DNA from: Novosphingobium sp.
Lineage (GTDB): Bacteria > Pseudomonadota > Alphaproteobacteria > Sphingomonadales > Sphingomonadaceae
Direction: 5' to 3'
Length of the DNA stretch: 64,000 bases
Assembly (NCBI RefSeq): GCF_030699305.1
Contig: NZ_JAUYNB010000006.1
Coordinates: 1-64,000, forward strand
Positions within the stretch are counted from its first letter, which is position 1. The number at the start of each line of letters is the position of its first letter. Positions 7,877 through 16,664 of this stretch are shown here, piece after piece. Under the pieces are notes generated by a model, which did no database searches, was not told the DNA's origin, and saw only the letters and a list, made by a program, of their open reading frames with translations. Made by a program: the position numbers and the translations under genes.

Positions 7877-8788
7877 TCATATCCAATGGTGATCGCGATA
7901 CCAGCAGGCCGTTGCTTTCAACCCTTCGCGCGTCGGAATCTCCGGCTCCCACAGGCTGCGGGGGGGGCTGGCCGCATGGCTCACCACCCAGTCCGGATGC
8001 GCCATATAGCCGACCCGGTCGGGCGTCAGCTTGGCCTTGTTCCCGCGCACCGCGCGGTCGGCCCGCGCGGCCCGTTCCAGTGAGCGGCGCGACAGGTGCA
8101 GCACCCACGGCCTGCGCCCCATCGCCCAGCCGACTGCGCGGGCCAGCTCATAGTGGCTCCAGCCGCCGCGCTTGCCGTCATCGGGTTCGAACACCCGCTG
8201 CGACACACCTTCTTCCCCCGGCACCAGCGCCAGCAGCAGCCGCGCCAGATCATCGACATGGAGCAAGGATGACCGCCCTTCGCGCGGCGGCATCGGCAGC
8301 ACGCCCCAGCGGGCCAGCTTGAACAACTCGAACATCTCCGTATCGCGCGGGCCATAGATGGCGGGCGGGCGGACCACCGTCCAATCGAGGCCGCTGGCCA
8401 TGACCAGCCGTTCCGCCCGCGCCTTTGACGCGCCATAGGCCGACAGGTCCGGCTCGCGCGCGGAGAGCGAGGACACGCAGACAAGGCGCGGCACACCCGC
8501 CGCCAGCGCCGCCTCGATCACGTTCAGCGTGCCGGTGACGTTGCCATGCTCAAACCCCGCCGGATCGGGCGCATTGACCACACCGGCCACGTGAATCACC
8601 GCTTCCGCCCCGGTCACAAGTTGACTGAGTGCGGCCTCGGCATCCAGATCGCCCGTGACCCATTCGACGCCGGGGCGCGGCTCCTGCGGTCGGCGGGTCA
8701 GCGCACGAACGCCGATCCCGGCCTGCGCGGCGCGGTCCAGCAGCGCCTGTCCGACAAATCCGGTCGCGCCGGTAACCGCGATCGTCAC
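7877..8788 (-). CDS. NAD(P)-dependent epimerase/dehydratase-like protein
   Basis: A 303-residue extended-SDR protein. It has an N-terminal Rossmann motif (VTGATGFVGQ), a central SSLSA segment and a short SAYGASK variant of the Y-x3-K active site. The tail is divergent. This resembles atypical SDRs such as NDUFA9/complex I-type or YfcH-type proteins. The substrate is not predictable. The GTG at 8788 overlaps the proB TGA by four bases (GTGA), so it is translated from the proB message. Longer in-frame starts fall inside proB and are unlikely. Confidence 0.8.
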   Translation of the reverse strand: MTIAVTGATGFVGQALLDRAAQAGIGVRALTRRPQEPRPGVEWVTGDLDAEAALSQLVTGAEAVIHVAGVVNAPDPAGFEHGNVTGTLNVIEAALAAGVPRLVCVSSLSAREPDLSAYGASKARAERLVMASGLDWTVVRPPAIYGPRDTEMFELFKLARWGVLPMPPREGRSSLLHVDDLARLLLALVPGEEGVSQRVFEPDDGKRGGWSHYELARAVGWAMGRRPWVLHLSRRSLERAARADRAVRGNKAKLTPDRVGYMAHPDWVVSHAASPPRSLWEPEIPTREGLKATACWYRDHHWI

Positions 8789-9927
8789 AGCAGGACCAAC
8801 TGGTCCCGGTGGACCACCGCCGAGCGCGGGGCATAGCCCAGCAGATCGGCGTGCTCGCCCGATTGCGTGCCCATCAGCCGCGCGCATTCGGCGGCGTCAT
8901 ATTCGCTGAGGCCGTGGGCCAGCGTTGCCCCGGCATCATCGCGGATGGCAATGGCATCGCCGCGCGCGAACTCACCCTCGGTCCGCACGATCCCGGCGGC
9001 GAGCAGGCTGCTGCCCCGGCCCAGCGCCCGCGCCGCCCCGGCATCGACCACGACCGCGCCTTTCAGTCGCAGCCGCCCGCCCAGCCACGCCTTGCGCGCA
9101 CCGGCCTTGCGGCGTCCGTTCAACTTGGGCAGGAACAACGTGCCGATCCCCTGCGCGGTCGCCCGCGCCATCGGCGCATCGTGCAGCCCGCTGGCGATGG
9201 CGAGCGCGATGCCCGCCAGCTCCGCGATTTCCGCCGCCTGCAATTTCGAGGTCATCCCGCCCGACCCCATGCCGGATGACGATCCGCCCGTGGCCATCGC
9301 ATGAATTTCCGCCGTCACCCCGCGCACTTCGGGCAGCAGTTTCGCGCCGGGTAGCGCCGGATTGCGATCGAACAGCCCGTCAACGTCGGACAGCAACAGC
9401 ACCGCACTCGCCCGCGCCGCCTGCGCCACCCGCGCGGCCAGCCGGTCATTGTCGCCAAAGCGGATTTCCTGTGTGGCGACGCTGTCGTTCTCGTTGATCA
9501 CCGGCACCGCGCCCGCATCGAGCAGCCGGGTCAGCGTGGCGGTGGCGTTGAGGTAGCGGCGGCGATCCTCAAGGTCTTCCAGCGTCAGCAGCAATTGCGC
9601 GGCGGTCAGCCCATGCTGGCCCAGCAATTCGGCCCACAGTCCCGACAGCGCGATCTGGCCGACGGCGGCGGCGGCCTGTGCATCGGCGAGACTGCCGCGC
9701 CCGCCCTTGTCCAGCCCCAGCGTCTTGGCCCCCAGCGCAATCGCGCCCGACGACACGACGATCACATCCTGCCCGCGCGCTTTCGCGGCAGCAATCTCGC
9801 TCACCAGCCCTTCCAGCCACGCCCGCCGCACACCGTCCTTCGCGACCAGCAACGACGAGCCGACCTTCACCACCAGTCGGGGGCAGGTCGCGGCATCGGC
9901 AAGGTCGGCAAGGCGGGCGATCTTCAT
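8785..9927 (-). CDS. proB: Glutamate 5-kinase
   Basis: A 380-residue protein with an amino-acid kinase domain (KVGSSLL, VVSSGAIALG, INENDSV, FGDNDRLAA, LLLSDVDGLF, GSGGMTSKL) followed by a PUA domain of about 100 residues. It phosphorylates glutamate to gamma-glutamyl phosphate, the first step of proline synthesis in the cytoplasm. It lies 64 bases downstream of obgE, a common arrangement in alphaproteobacteria. The start is ATG 9927 (MKIARLADL); the open frame further upstream overlaps obgE and is ignored. proC is nearby at 13.1 kb, while proA is not in the window. Confidence 0.95.
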   Translation of the reverse strand: MKIARLADLADAATCPRLVVKVGSSLLVAKDGVRRAWLEGLVSEIAAAKARGQDVIVVSSGAIALGAKTLGLDKGGRGSLADAQAAAAVGQIALSGLWAELLGQHGLTAAQLLLTLEDLEDRRRYLNATATLTRLLDAGAVPVINENDSVATQEIRFGDNDRLAARVAQAARASAVLLLSDVDGLFDRNPALPGAKLLPEVRGVTAEIHAMATGGSSSGMGSGGMTSKLQAAEIAELAGIALAIASGLHDAPMARATAQGIGTLFLPKLNGRRKAGARKAWLGGRLRLKGAVVVDAGAARALGRGSSLLAAGIVRTEGEFARGDAIAIRDDAGATLAHGLSEYDAAECARLMGTQSGEHADLLGYAPRSAVVHRDQLVLL

Positions 9928-9991
9928 CAGCGCGGGATTAGCGATTGGGCGCGCGCCCGCAAGTTTTTTGGTTCGCGCGAACCCCGTCAGA

Positions 9992-11044
9992 TCAAACCGG
10001 GGACCACGGCGTATCGTCGGTGTCCTCACGTTCACCGGCCGGGCGCTCGGTGACAGTCGCGGCAGGGAGGTATTCCAGCGCGGCGTCAAGCAGCGCGTCC
10101 ATCCCCCGGCCCGATGCGCCGGAAATCGGAAACACCTTGCCAGCACCAGCTTCGCGCAACTCGCGCGAGAACGCCTCAACCAGTTCGGCATCGACCAGAT
10201 CGATCTTGTTCAGCACGATCAGGCGCGGCTTTGCGTCCAGCCCGCAGCCATAGGCCGCCAGTTCTTCCTCGATGATGTCCAGCGCCTCGGCCGGGTCGGT
10301 GCCCTGCACGTCGATCAGGTGGATCAGCACCCGGCAGCGTTCGATGTGGCCCAGGAACCGGTCACCCACGCCCGCACCTTCGGCAGCGCCCGCGATCAGG
10401 CCGGGAATGTCGGCCAGCACGAATTCGCGGTTGCGGTGATGGACCACGCCCAGCTGCGGACGCAGCGTGGTGAACGCGTAATCGCCGACTTTGGCCTTGG
10501 TGTTGGTGATCTGGTTGATGAAGGTTGATTTGCCCGCGTTCGGCAGGCCCAGCAGGCCGACGTCGGCCAGCAGCTTCAGCCGCAGCCAGACATACATTTC
10601 CTCACCCGTGATCCCCGGCTGGTGCTGGCGCGGGGCGCGGTTGGTAGAGGTCTTGTAACTCGCGTTGCCGCGTCCGCCCAGGCCGCCGTGCAGCAGCGTA
10701 ACGCGCTGGCCAGCCTCGGTCAGGTCAAGCAGCACGGTCTCGCGGTCATCGTCCAGCACCTGCGTGCCGAGCGGAACCCGGATCACGATATCCTTGCCCG
10801 CCGCGCCGTGGCGGTTCTTGCCCATGCCCTGCACGCCGCGCGGGGCCTTGAAGTGCTGGGTATAGCGAAAGTCGATCAGGGTATTGAGGCCCGCGACCGC
10901 TTCGAAAATGATGTCGCCACCCTTGCCGCCATTGCCGCCATCGGGGCCGCCATATTCGACGTACTTTTCACGCCGGAACGAGACGGCACCCGGCCCGCCG
11001 GAGCCAGCGCGGATGAAGATTTTGGCTTGATCAAGAAAATGCAT
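9992..11044 (-). CDS. obgE: Obg family GTPase
   Basis: The 350-residue protein starts with the glycine-rich Obg fold ([33 protein letters not shown]). A G domain follows with GLPNAGKST (P-loop), DIPGLI (switch II/G3), NKIDL (G4) and ISGASG (G5). Obg proteins act on the 50S ribosomal subunit and in stress and cell-cycle control. The C-terminus is short and acidic ([13 protein letters not shown]). It is the first gene of an obgE-proB-epimerase run. The tRNA-Ala gene lies 68 bases upstream in the same direction. Confidence 0.96.
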   Translation of the reverse strand: MHFLDQAKIFIRAGSGGPGAVSFRREKYVEYGGPDGGNGGKGGDIIFEAVAGLNTLIDFRYTQHFKAPRGVQGMGKNRHGAAGKDIVIRVPLGTQVLDDDRETVLLDLTEAGQRVTLLHGGLGGRGNASYKTSTNRAPRQHQPGITGEEMYVWLRLKLLADVGLLGLPNAGKSTFINQITNTKAKVGDYAFTTLRPQLGVVHHRNREFVLADIPGLIAGAAEGAGVGDRFLGHIERCRVLIHLIDVQGTDPAEALDIIEEELAAYGCGLDAKPRLIVLNKIDLVDAELVEAFSRELREAGAGKVFPISGASGRGMDALLDAALEYLPAATVTERPAGEREDTDDTPWSPV

Positions 11045-11112
11045 GGGTTCTGGCTGTCGCGAAAGTGGTCTGCGACAATCAGCCTACCACGTAAGGGGGA
11101 AAGAGTCGTCAC

Positions 11113-11188
<76 letters not shown>

Positions 11189-11285
11189 GTTCCAGTGCAA
11201 TCGCGCGGGCCTTGTCTGCCCACGGGAGCGGACCCCTTAGCGAAAGGGGCGCGCCCTTGAAAGCGTAAAGTTGCGCAGGCCGCGC

Positions 11286-12014
11286 TCAGCGCGTCACGGT
11301 TGCAGTGGCTGGCGCAGGAGCAAGCGGTGCCGCAGGCGCAACCGGTGCCACCGGCGCATACTTGGCATCCCACGCCGCGACATCGGCGCGGTACTGTTCG
11401 AACGTCCGGTAGAACGTTTCAAACACCGTTTCGAGCGTGGCCATGCTGCGCTGGCTGAAATCAGCCAGTTCCGCGGGCTTCACCATCTTCGATTCGCGCG
11501 CGATCACGGTTGCGGCATCGCAGAAGCTTTCCAGCGTCGCGGGGTAGGCGTAATAGTTATAGACCTGCGTCATATAGGCTTCACGCGGGCGGATAAAGGC
11601 CGCGCCATAGCGCTTGCGGAAATCGGCATCGACTGCGGTGTTGGCCGCTTTCAGCCCCTTGGCCTGGGCCTTCAGGAACACCTTATAGTTGATCAGCACG
11701 TCGGCGTGCTCCGCCTTCAGGCAGTTGAGCGCGGCCACGTTATAGGCTGAGCGGACGTTCCAGATGGTCTGCGCCGGGGTCAGCCGGGTGTTGATGGTCT
11801 GGCGGGTGCCGTCCGGACCGACCGGCGGCACGAACAAGCCGGCCGCCGCGCCCAGCGGCGGCAGCGGGCGCGGCGGGATATAGACCACCGGGGTCGGCGC
11901 GGGCGGCGGCGGAGGCGGTGGCGGCGGGACCGACTTTGGCCCGCAGGCTGCGACCAGACCAGCGGCCAGCGTTGCTGCGCCGATGATCACCTTGCGCCGG
12001 AAAGTTGCGCTCAT
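11286..12014 (-). CDS. Putative lipoprotein with Pro-rich N-terminus
   Basis: The 242-residue product has a lipoprotein signal (MSATFRRKVIIGAATLAAGLVAAC) with the lipidated cysteine at residue 24, followed by a proline run and a PIPP-type linker. The rest is a mainly helical domain (~70-225) with conserved-looking segments such as NVAALNCLKAEHADVL and YNYYAYPATLESFCDAA. The end is an Ala/Pro/Val repeat. I do not recognise a defined family or function. ATG 12014 is chosen over an upstream in-frame ATG because it gives an intact signal peptide. It is probably monocistronic. Confidence 0.75.
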   Translation of the reverse strand: MSATFRRKVIIGAATLAAGLVAACGPKSVPPPPPPPPPAPTPVVYIPPRPLPPLGAAAGLFVPPVGPDGTRQTINTRLTPAQTIWNVRSAYNVAALNCLKAEHADVLINYKVFLKAQAKGLKAANTAVDADFRKRYGAAFIRPREAYMTQVYNYYAYPATLESFCDAATVIARESKMVKPAELADFSQRSMATLETVFETFYRTFEQYRADVAAWDAKYAPVAPVAPAAPLAPAPATATVTR

Positions 12015-12106
12015 GTTCGTCCCGTCCCTCAATTTTCTGCCTGCCGGTTCTGGCAGCGGCCAGCTTGACCGGCGATGAAGCAAAAAGCTCTAGCCCCGTT
12101 CGCGCG

Positions 12107-12144
12107 CAAAGAAAATGCCCGGTGCGCGCCAATACGCACCGGGC
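12107..12144 (-). terminator. Rho-independent terminator of the Bax-inhibitor-1 gene
   Basis: On the minus strand a perfect 10-bp stem (GCCCGGTGCG/CGCACCGGGC) with an 8-base loop is followed by ATTTTCTTT. It lies 52 bases after the stop of the minus-strand gene ending at 12196. Confidence 0.7.
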
Positions 12145-12195
12145 ATCGCATTTCTGCCTGCGACGAGCCGCTGGCTCGCCGCCGGACCGGCTGGC

Positions 12196-12942
12196 TTATT
12201 CGCGGTTGCCCAGGAAGCTGAGCAGGAACTGGAACATGTTGATGAAGTCCAGATACAGCGACAGCGCGCCCAGGATAACGGCCTTGCCGGCAAATTCGGT
12301 GCCGGCGACATAGGCGTATTCCTGCTTCAGGCGCTGGGTGTCATACGCGGTCAACCCTGCAAAGATCAGCACGCCCAGGATCGAGATGGCCAGTTGCAGC
12401 CCGCTCGACTGGAGGAACATGTTGATCACCATCGCGATGATGATGCCGATCAGGCCCATGGTCATGAACTGACCCATGCCCGTCAGGTTCTTCTTGGTGG
12501 TGTAACCCACCAGGCTAAGCCCTGCGAACGCACCCGCCGTGGCGAAGAACGTGGTCGCGATCGACGCCCCGGTGAACACCAGGAAGATCGTCGACATCGA
12601 CAGACCCATCGCGACACAGAACGACCAGAACAGCAGCTGGATCGTGCCGGTCTGCATCCGGTTTGCGCCAAAGCTCATCGCGAAGACAAACCCCAGCGGG
12701 GCCAGCATGATGACCCAGCGCAGCGGCGTGGCCATGACCGACGCGGCCATGCCCGATTGCGCAAACAGCATCGCGACGATGCCCGACAGCAGCACGCCGG
12801 ACGCCATGTAATTGTAAATCGACAGCATATGGCGGCGCAGACCAGCGTCGAACGTTGCGGCCGTGCCAAGCGCATCACCGTTGAGGCTGGGGGACGCGCC
12901 GAAGCCCGTCCGTGGGGGCTGGGGATCGTTCCAGTTTGCCAT
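12196..12942 (-). CDS. Bax inhibitor-1 / YccA family membrane protein
   Basis: The 248-residue protein has seven predicted hydrophobic helices between residues ~45 and 245. Family features include the early RHMLSIYNYMASGV segment, FAGLSLVGYTTKKNLTGMG and the C-terminal LYLDFINMFQFLL. Bacterial BI-1 homologues (YbhL/YccA) are inner-membrane proteins, some acting as pH-sensitive calcium leak channels and YccA as an FtsH modulator. Which role applies here is unknown. The gene stands alone, with a clear terminator behind it. Confidence 0.93.
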   Translation of the reverse strand: MANWNDPQPPRTGFGASPSLNGDALGTAATFDAGLRRHMLSIYNYMASGVLLSGIVAMLFAQSGMAASVMATPLRWVIMLAPLGFVFAMSFGANRMQTGTIQLLFWSFCVAMGLSMSTIFLVFTGASIATTFFATAGAFAGLSLVGYTTKKNLTGMGQFMTMGLIGIIIAMVINMFLQSSGLQLAISILGVLIFAGLTAYDTQRLKQEYAYVAGTEFAGKAVILGALSLYLDFINMFQFLLSFLGNRE

Positions 12943-13068
12943 GTGTCCTAAACTCCATTCTCGCCCCTGCTTGATGGCACGGGCTATGCCAGCAATATCG
13001 GGGTGATGCGGGTTGCTTTCAAGCGAAACCGGACTGGCACCTGTCGCAAATTGTATCAGCCGCGCTAT

Positions 13069-13869
13069 TCAGGGCGTCGCCCGCGCGGCTTCAGCCATTT
13101 CGGCATTGCGATCCTGCGCCGCGCGCAGGGTGTCCTGCACCAGCGCCAACAGCGCCCCGCCTTCGTCCAGCACGTCCAGCCCCTTTTGCGTGCTGCCCCC
13201 CGGACTGGCCACGCGGCGCGCGAGTTCAGCGGGTGAATGCGGCGATGCGGCGGCCAGCAACGCCGCCCCTTCGACCGTTGCCACGGCCAGCCGCTGCGCC
13301 TGCGCGGGATCAAGCCCCAGTGCGCCCGCCCCGGCGGCCAGTGCATCGATAAAGCGATAGACGAACCCCGGCCCGGACCCGGCCAGCGCCGTCACCAGAT
13401 CGAAATCGCTTTCCGCCGCCAGCCATTCGGGCGTACCCAGCGGGTCCATCAGCGCGGTCACGACGGCGCGCCCGGCATCGTCCAGTCCGGTATCGAACAG
13501 CGCGACGGGTGATTTGCCAATCGCGGCGGCCAGGTTGGGCATGATCCGCACGATCGCCTTGGCCGCCGGGAACCGCGCGGACAGGCTGGCGAGTTCCACC
13601 CCTGCCAGGACCGAGAGCACCACGGTGTCCTTGCCCGCAAGCGCGGTCAGCACGGGTGCGACATCGTCCAGCAGCTGCGGCTTTACCCCCAGCAGGATCG
13701 CGTCAAACCGGCGCTGCGGCAATTCGCGCAGCAATTCCACCCCGGCGGGTGTTTCAGCCAGATAGGGATCGACCACGGTGAAGCGGGTTGGCGCGAAGCC
13801 GCCTGCCAGCCACCCGGCCAGCATCGCCCCGCCCATGTTGCCGCAGCCCAGCAGCAGGATTGAATTCAC
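13069..13869 (-). CDS. proC: Pyrroline-5-carboxylate reductase
   Basis: The 266-residue protein has an N-terminal Rossmann motif (ILLLGCGNMGGAML), a central VRIMPNLAA segment, and the C-terminal dimerisation domain with GSGPGFVYRFIDAL and SPGGSTQKGLDVL. It reduces pyrroline-5-carboxylate to proline with NAD(P)H. The start is GTG 13869, which GGAGG precedes by seven bases; the open frame upstream of this lacks family similarity. The upstream YbjN gene is in the same direction, but a hairpin lies in the ~100-base gap, so co-transcription is uncertain. Confidence 0.93.
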   Translation of the reverse strand: MNSILLLGCGNMGGAMLAGWLAGGFAPTRFTVVDPYLAETPAGVELLRELPQRRFDAILLGVKPQLLDDVAPVLTALAGKDTVVLSVLAGVELASLSARFPAAKAIVRIMPNLAAAIGKSPVALFDTGLDDAGRAVVTALMDPLGTPEWLAAESDFDLVTALAGSGPGFVYRFIDALAAGAGALGLDPAQAQRLAVATVEGAALLAAASPHSPAELARRVASPGGSTQKGLDVLDEGGALLALVQDTLRAAQDRNAEMAEAARATP

Positions 13870-13917
13870 GTCGCGCCTCCATTCCGCCCGCCCGCTTGCA
13901 GCAGGGGGCGCACGCTT

Positions 13918-13945
13918 ATTCCCCTCCCGCAAGCGGACGGGGAAT
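13918..13945. repeat. Hairpin between the YbjN gene and proC
   Basis: Arms ATTCCCC and GGGGAAT enclose a second stem CCGC/GCGG. No T-tract follows, so it looks more like a repeat palindrome than a terminator, but it could reduce read-through from the YbjN gene into proC. Confidence 0.5.
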
Positions 13946-13971
13946 TCAAGGGGCTTCGTCGATTTTGGCCG

Positions 13972-14478
13972 TCAGGCCTCGCCCGCCGCATCGACCATCG
14001 CACTGGCGAGCGCTTCGGTCGGGGTCTTGTCGCCCCACAGCACGAACTGGAACGCCGGATAGAACCGGTCGCATTCCTCCACCGCCGCTTCGACCGCAAC
14101 TTGCGCCTGGGCCAGGCTGAGCAGGCCGTCGTCGCCCAGCAGCAATCCGTGGCGATAGAGCAGGACATTGCCGCTCGACCACATATCGAAATGGCCAACC
14201 CACAACTGCTCGTTCACCATCGCCAGCAGCTCATAGATGCTGCCCAGCTTGTCATCGGGGATGCGGATATCGGGCAGGCACAGCAATTGCAGCACGTGAT
14301 CCTCGCGCCGCCAGATCCCGCGCAGGGTGTAGCTGGCCCAGCTACCCTTGATTTCGCCCGAAATCTCGTCCTCGGCGACGAACTCGCACGGCCAGCCGCG
14401 CGCCTCGAACAGCGAGGCAAGCATGTCCACGGGTGCGGCGTCGTCCTCCCGTGCGAATTCGCGGTTGCCCTGCATCAT
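13972..14478 (-). CDS. YbjN domain-containing protein
   Basis: The 168-residue protein has the YbjN layout: an N-terminal MLASLFEARGWPCEF segment, a beta-rich core (SYTLRGIWRREDHVLQLLCLP) and a helical tail. The related type III secretion chaperone-like fold is known for YbjN, but the molecular role is unclear; in enterobacteria YbjN affects motility and stress responses. Two adjacent ATGs (14478, 14475) are possible starts. A 13-base near-palindrome lies ~70 bases upstream and could be an operator. Confidence 0.85.
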   Translation of the reverse strand: MMQGNREFAREDDAAPVDMLASLFEARGWPCEFVAEDEISGEIKGSWASYTLRGIWRREDHVLQLLCLPDIRIPDDKLGSIYELLAMVNEQLWVGHFDMWSSGNVLLYRHGLLLGDDGLLSLAQAQVAVEAAVEECDRFYPAFQFVLWGDKTPTEALASAMVDAAGEA

Positions 14479-14545
14479 CGGTATCCTGGCGGCGGGCCGC
14501 GCACCATAGCGCGGTTCGAATGCTGGATGCGGTGCAACCGGCGTT

Positions 14546-14558
14546 CGGACAATGTCCG
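14546..14558. promoter_or_regulatory. Palindrome CGGACA-A-TGTCCG upstream of the YbjN gene
   Basis: Six-base arms meet around a single central A, 68 bases before the YbjN start and inside the 168-base gap to the TPR/SPOR gene. It fits a dimeric repressor site by shape only. No known motif is matched. Confidence 0.3.
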
Positions 14559-14646
14559 GTTAACGCGCGGTTGCGCATAACTCGATAAGGCTGTTCACAA
14601 AGTGTGGAAAAGCGGTGCGCAAGTCATTCCGCATCGCAAATCCTGC

Positions 14647-16554
14647 TTACCGGCCAGACCCGAGCGCATCAACAATCTGGCCCGCCGGGCTGGTCCAGGT
14701 GAAGGCCCCGTCGATCCCGGCCTTCTTCAACTGGGCGATGAAGGTCGTGGCCGCCTTGTCCGACGGGAACGGTCCGGTCAGCAGCCGGTTGGTCTGGCCC
14801 CAGCCGGTCACGAACGGACTGCGCTTGCCGAAAACTTCCGAATTTTCACGGTTGAACCGGCGCCAGTCGAACCCCAGCGCGGACTTGTCGCGGCCGGTCG
14901 CCACTTGCACCCAGATCCGGCTGGGATGCCTGGCTGCCGCCGAAGCCTTGATTGCCTTTTCGCGGTCCTCCGCCAGCTTCGCCGCCTTGGCTTCACGCTC
15001 GGCCCTGGCCTTGGCGTCGGCCGCGGCTTTGACCTTGGGGTCAACCGCCGGAGCGATCCGGCGCACATCGACGGCCCCGGCCACCGGCTCTGCCTCGCGG
15101 CTGGGCGGGCCAAGATCGGCAAACACGTCCGCCAGACTACGCGGCCGCGCGGCGGGAGCGGGAGCTGGAGCGGGAGCAGGTGTGGGTGCAGCAGCCGGAG
15201 CGGCTGGCGTTGACGGCTTCAGCTCAAACCCCCGCACGGCAGGCCCGCCTGAATCGAGCGACGCGAACCCCGGCGCAGGGGTGGCAGCGGACGTGCTGGC
15301 AGCGACGGCCGGTGCCGGGGTGACCGGTGCCGGGGTGACCGGTGCCGCTGCGACTGGTGCCGGTGTGACTGGTGCCGCTGCAGGCGTGACCGGCCTTGGC
15401 GCAGCCGCCATGACCGGGGGCTTCACGGCCACGGGCGGCGGCGGGGCGGTCGTTACGGTCGGGGTGGCGGTGGTCTGGCGGCTGGCCTGCGGGGCGACCG
15501 GCGGCGCGGCTGCCGCCGTCGATGCTATGGTCGAACGCGGGGCCGCTGCCGCAACCCGGACCGCCGGAGCAGGCTTTGGTACCGCCGCCGCAGCGGCTGC
15601 CCTGGCTTCGGCATCGCGGCTGCGCCGACTGGCCCGCGTGGATGTTCTGTCACCCGGCCGGGCGGCGGCGGCCAGCACCGGGGCTGCCGCAGCAGGCGGG
15701 GCAACCCGTGGCCGCTGGAACTGGGCAAAGCGCGGGTCTTCGCGGCCGATATCGGCGGCCCGCGGAAAGTGGCCAAGGTTGGCGGCCGCGGCTTGCTGAG
15801 CCGCAGTCAGGCGCGGCATGTACCGCAAATAGGCCGACATTGGCTCCGCCAGCTGGGCCGGCATGGTCGACCGCACGATTGATTCGGCCTCTGCCCCCTG
15901 CCCCAGAATGGCCAGCGCGAACGCGCGGGAGCGCCAGGCCCCCTTGTCCTGCTTCTGCAGCAGCGGGGTCAGCGTCAGTTCCATCGCGCGGCGATCCCCG
16001 CCGATCGCCTGACTGATCGCCAGCCGCCGCACGGTTTCATCATCGTCGCCAACCGACAGCGCCTGCTGGTAATATCTCTGCGCGGTCTGGTTATCACCCA
16101 CCAGATCATAAGCCAGCCCGCGCGGGGCGAGCAGCGCAGGGTCAATCGGCCCGGCCTGTTCGGCCCGGTTGAACAGGTCAATGGCCGTGACCGGATCATC
16201 ATTCAGCGCCACCGCACCGGCCAGCCCCGCCTGCACATTGGGGTTGGCGGGCGCAAGCCGGGCCGCGCGCTGGTAAAACCCCACCGCCGCTGCCGGATCG
16301 CCCAGCTGCATCGAAATCTTGCCCGCTTCGATCAGGGTCGGAACATCGGTGGGATTGCGCGACAGGCGGTAAAGCACCTCGTTCAGCTTCATGCCGGTCG
16401 ATCCCGGCACCGCTTGCACCACCGGCTGACTGATCGACGGTATCGCCGCGCCGCCGCTTTGTGCCCATGCCGCCGCTGAACCGGCCAGCAGGCTTGCACC
16501 CAGTGCGGCCAGTCCGGAACCAACGGCTAAACTGCGGGCGACAAAATCGGACAT
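14647..16554 (-). CDS. Exported TPR protein with C-terminal SPOR domain
   Basis: The 635-residue protein has a signal peptide cut near AWAQ, then TPR repeats (~45-230; for example AAVGFYQRAARLAPANPNVQ). A ~200-residue Ala/Pro/Val linker contains PVTPAP repeats. A SPOR domain at the C-terminus (RIWVQVATGRDKSAL through the GITGAFTW-like end) should bind denuded peptidoglycan at the division septum. Position directly after ftsZ on the same strand supports a role in cell division or envelope remodelling. The start is ATG 16554, giving a complete signal peptide; a longer frame to 16632 lacks one. Confidence 0.85.
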   Translation of the reverse strand: MSDFVARSLAVGSGLAALGASLLAGSAAAWAQSGGAAIPSISQPVVQAVPGSTGMKLNEVLYRLSRNPTDVPTLIEAGKISMQLGDPAAAVGFYQRAARLAPANPNVQAGLAGAVALNDDPVTAIDLFNRAEQAGPIDPALLAPRGLAYDLVGDNQTAQRYYQQALSVGDDDETVRRLAISQAIGGDRRAMELTLTPLLQKQDKGAWRSRAFALAILGQGAEAESIVRSTMPAQLAEPMSAYLRYMPRLTAAQQAAAANLGHFPRAADIGREDPRFAQFQRPRVAPPAAAAPVLAAAARPGDRTSTRASRRSRDAEARAAAAAAVPKPAPAVRVAAAAPRSTIASTAAAAPPVAPQASRQTTATPTVTTAPPPPVAVKPPVMAAAPRPVTPAAAPVTPAPVAAAPVTPAPVTPAPAVAASTSAATPAPGFASLDSGGPAVRGFELKPSTPAAPAAAPTPAPAPAPAPAARPRSLADVFADLGPPSREAEPVAGAVDVRRIAPAVDPKVKAAADAKARAEREAKAAKLAEDREKAIKASAAARHPSRIWVQVATGRDKSALGFDWRRFNRENSEVFGKRSPFVTGWGQTNRLLTGPFPSDKAATTFIAQLKKAGIDGAFTWTSPAGQIVDALGSGR

Positions 16555-16580
16555 TGCAGGGGCCTTATTCCAAAACACAC

Positions 16581-16612
16581 GGGACGAGGGCCTGTGGCTA
16601 GACCCCCGTCCC
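16581..16612 (-). terminator. Possible terminator after ftsZ
   Basis: On the minus strand the arms GGGACG and CGTCCC, continued by GGG/CCC, form a hairpin in the 110-base gap after the ftsZ stop. Four Ts follow five bases behind the stem. It is a plausible but imperfect terminator separating ftsZ from the TPR/SPOR gene. Confidence 0.4.
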
Positions 16613-16664
16613 TGAACTGTAGCCAAACGCATTGCGGCAACCGGGCGGTCACCGCCGCATGGGC

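Noticed and set aside
11232..11248. CCCCTT-AGCGA-AAGGGG hairpin as a terminator between the lipoprotein and tRNA genes
   Set aside because: The stem is only six base pairs and has no T-tract on the minus strand; it could be part of the tRNA promoter region.
12943..13068. ybhL RNA motif upstream of the Bax-inhibitor-1 gene
   Set aside because: The gene family matches, but I could not find a structure in this gap that I can tie to the motif; a covariance-model search would be needed.
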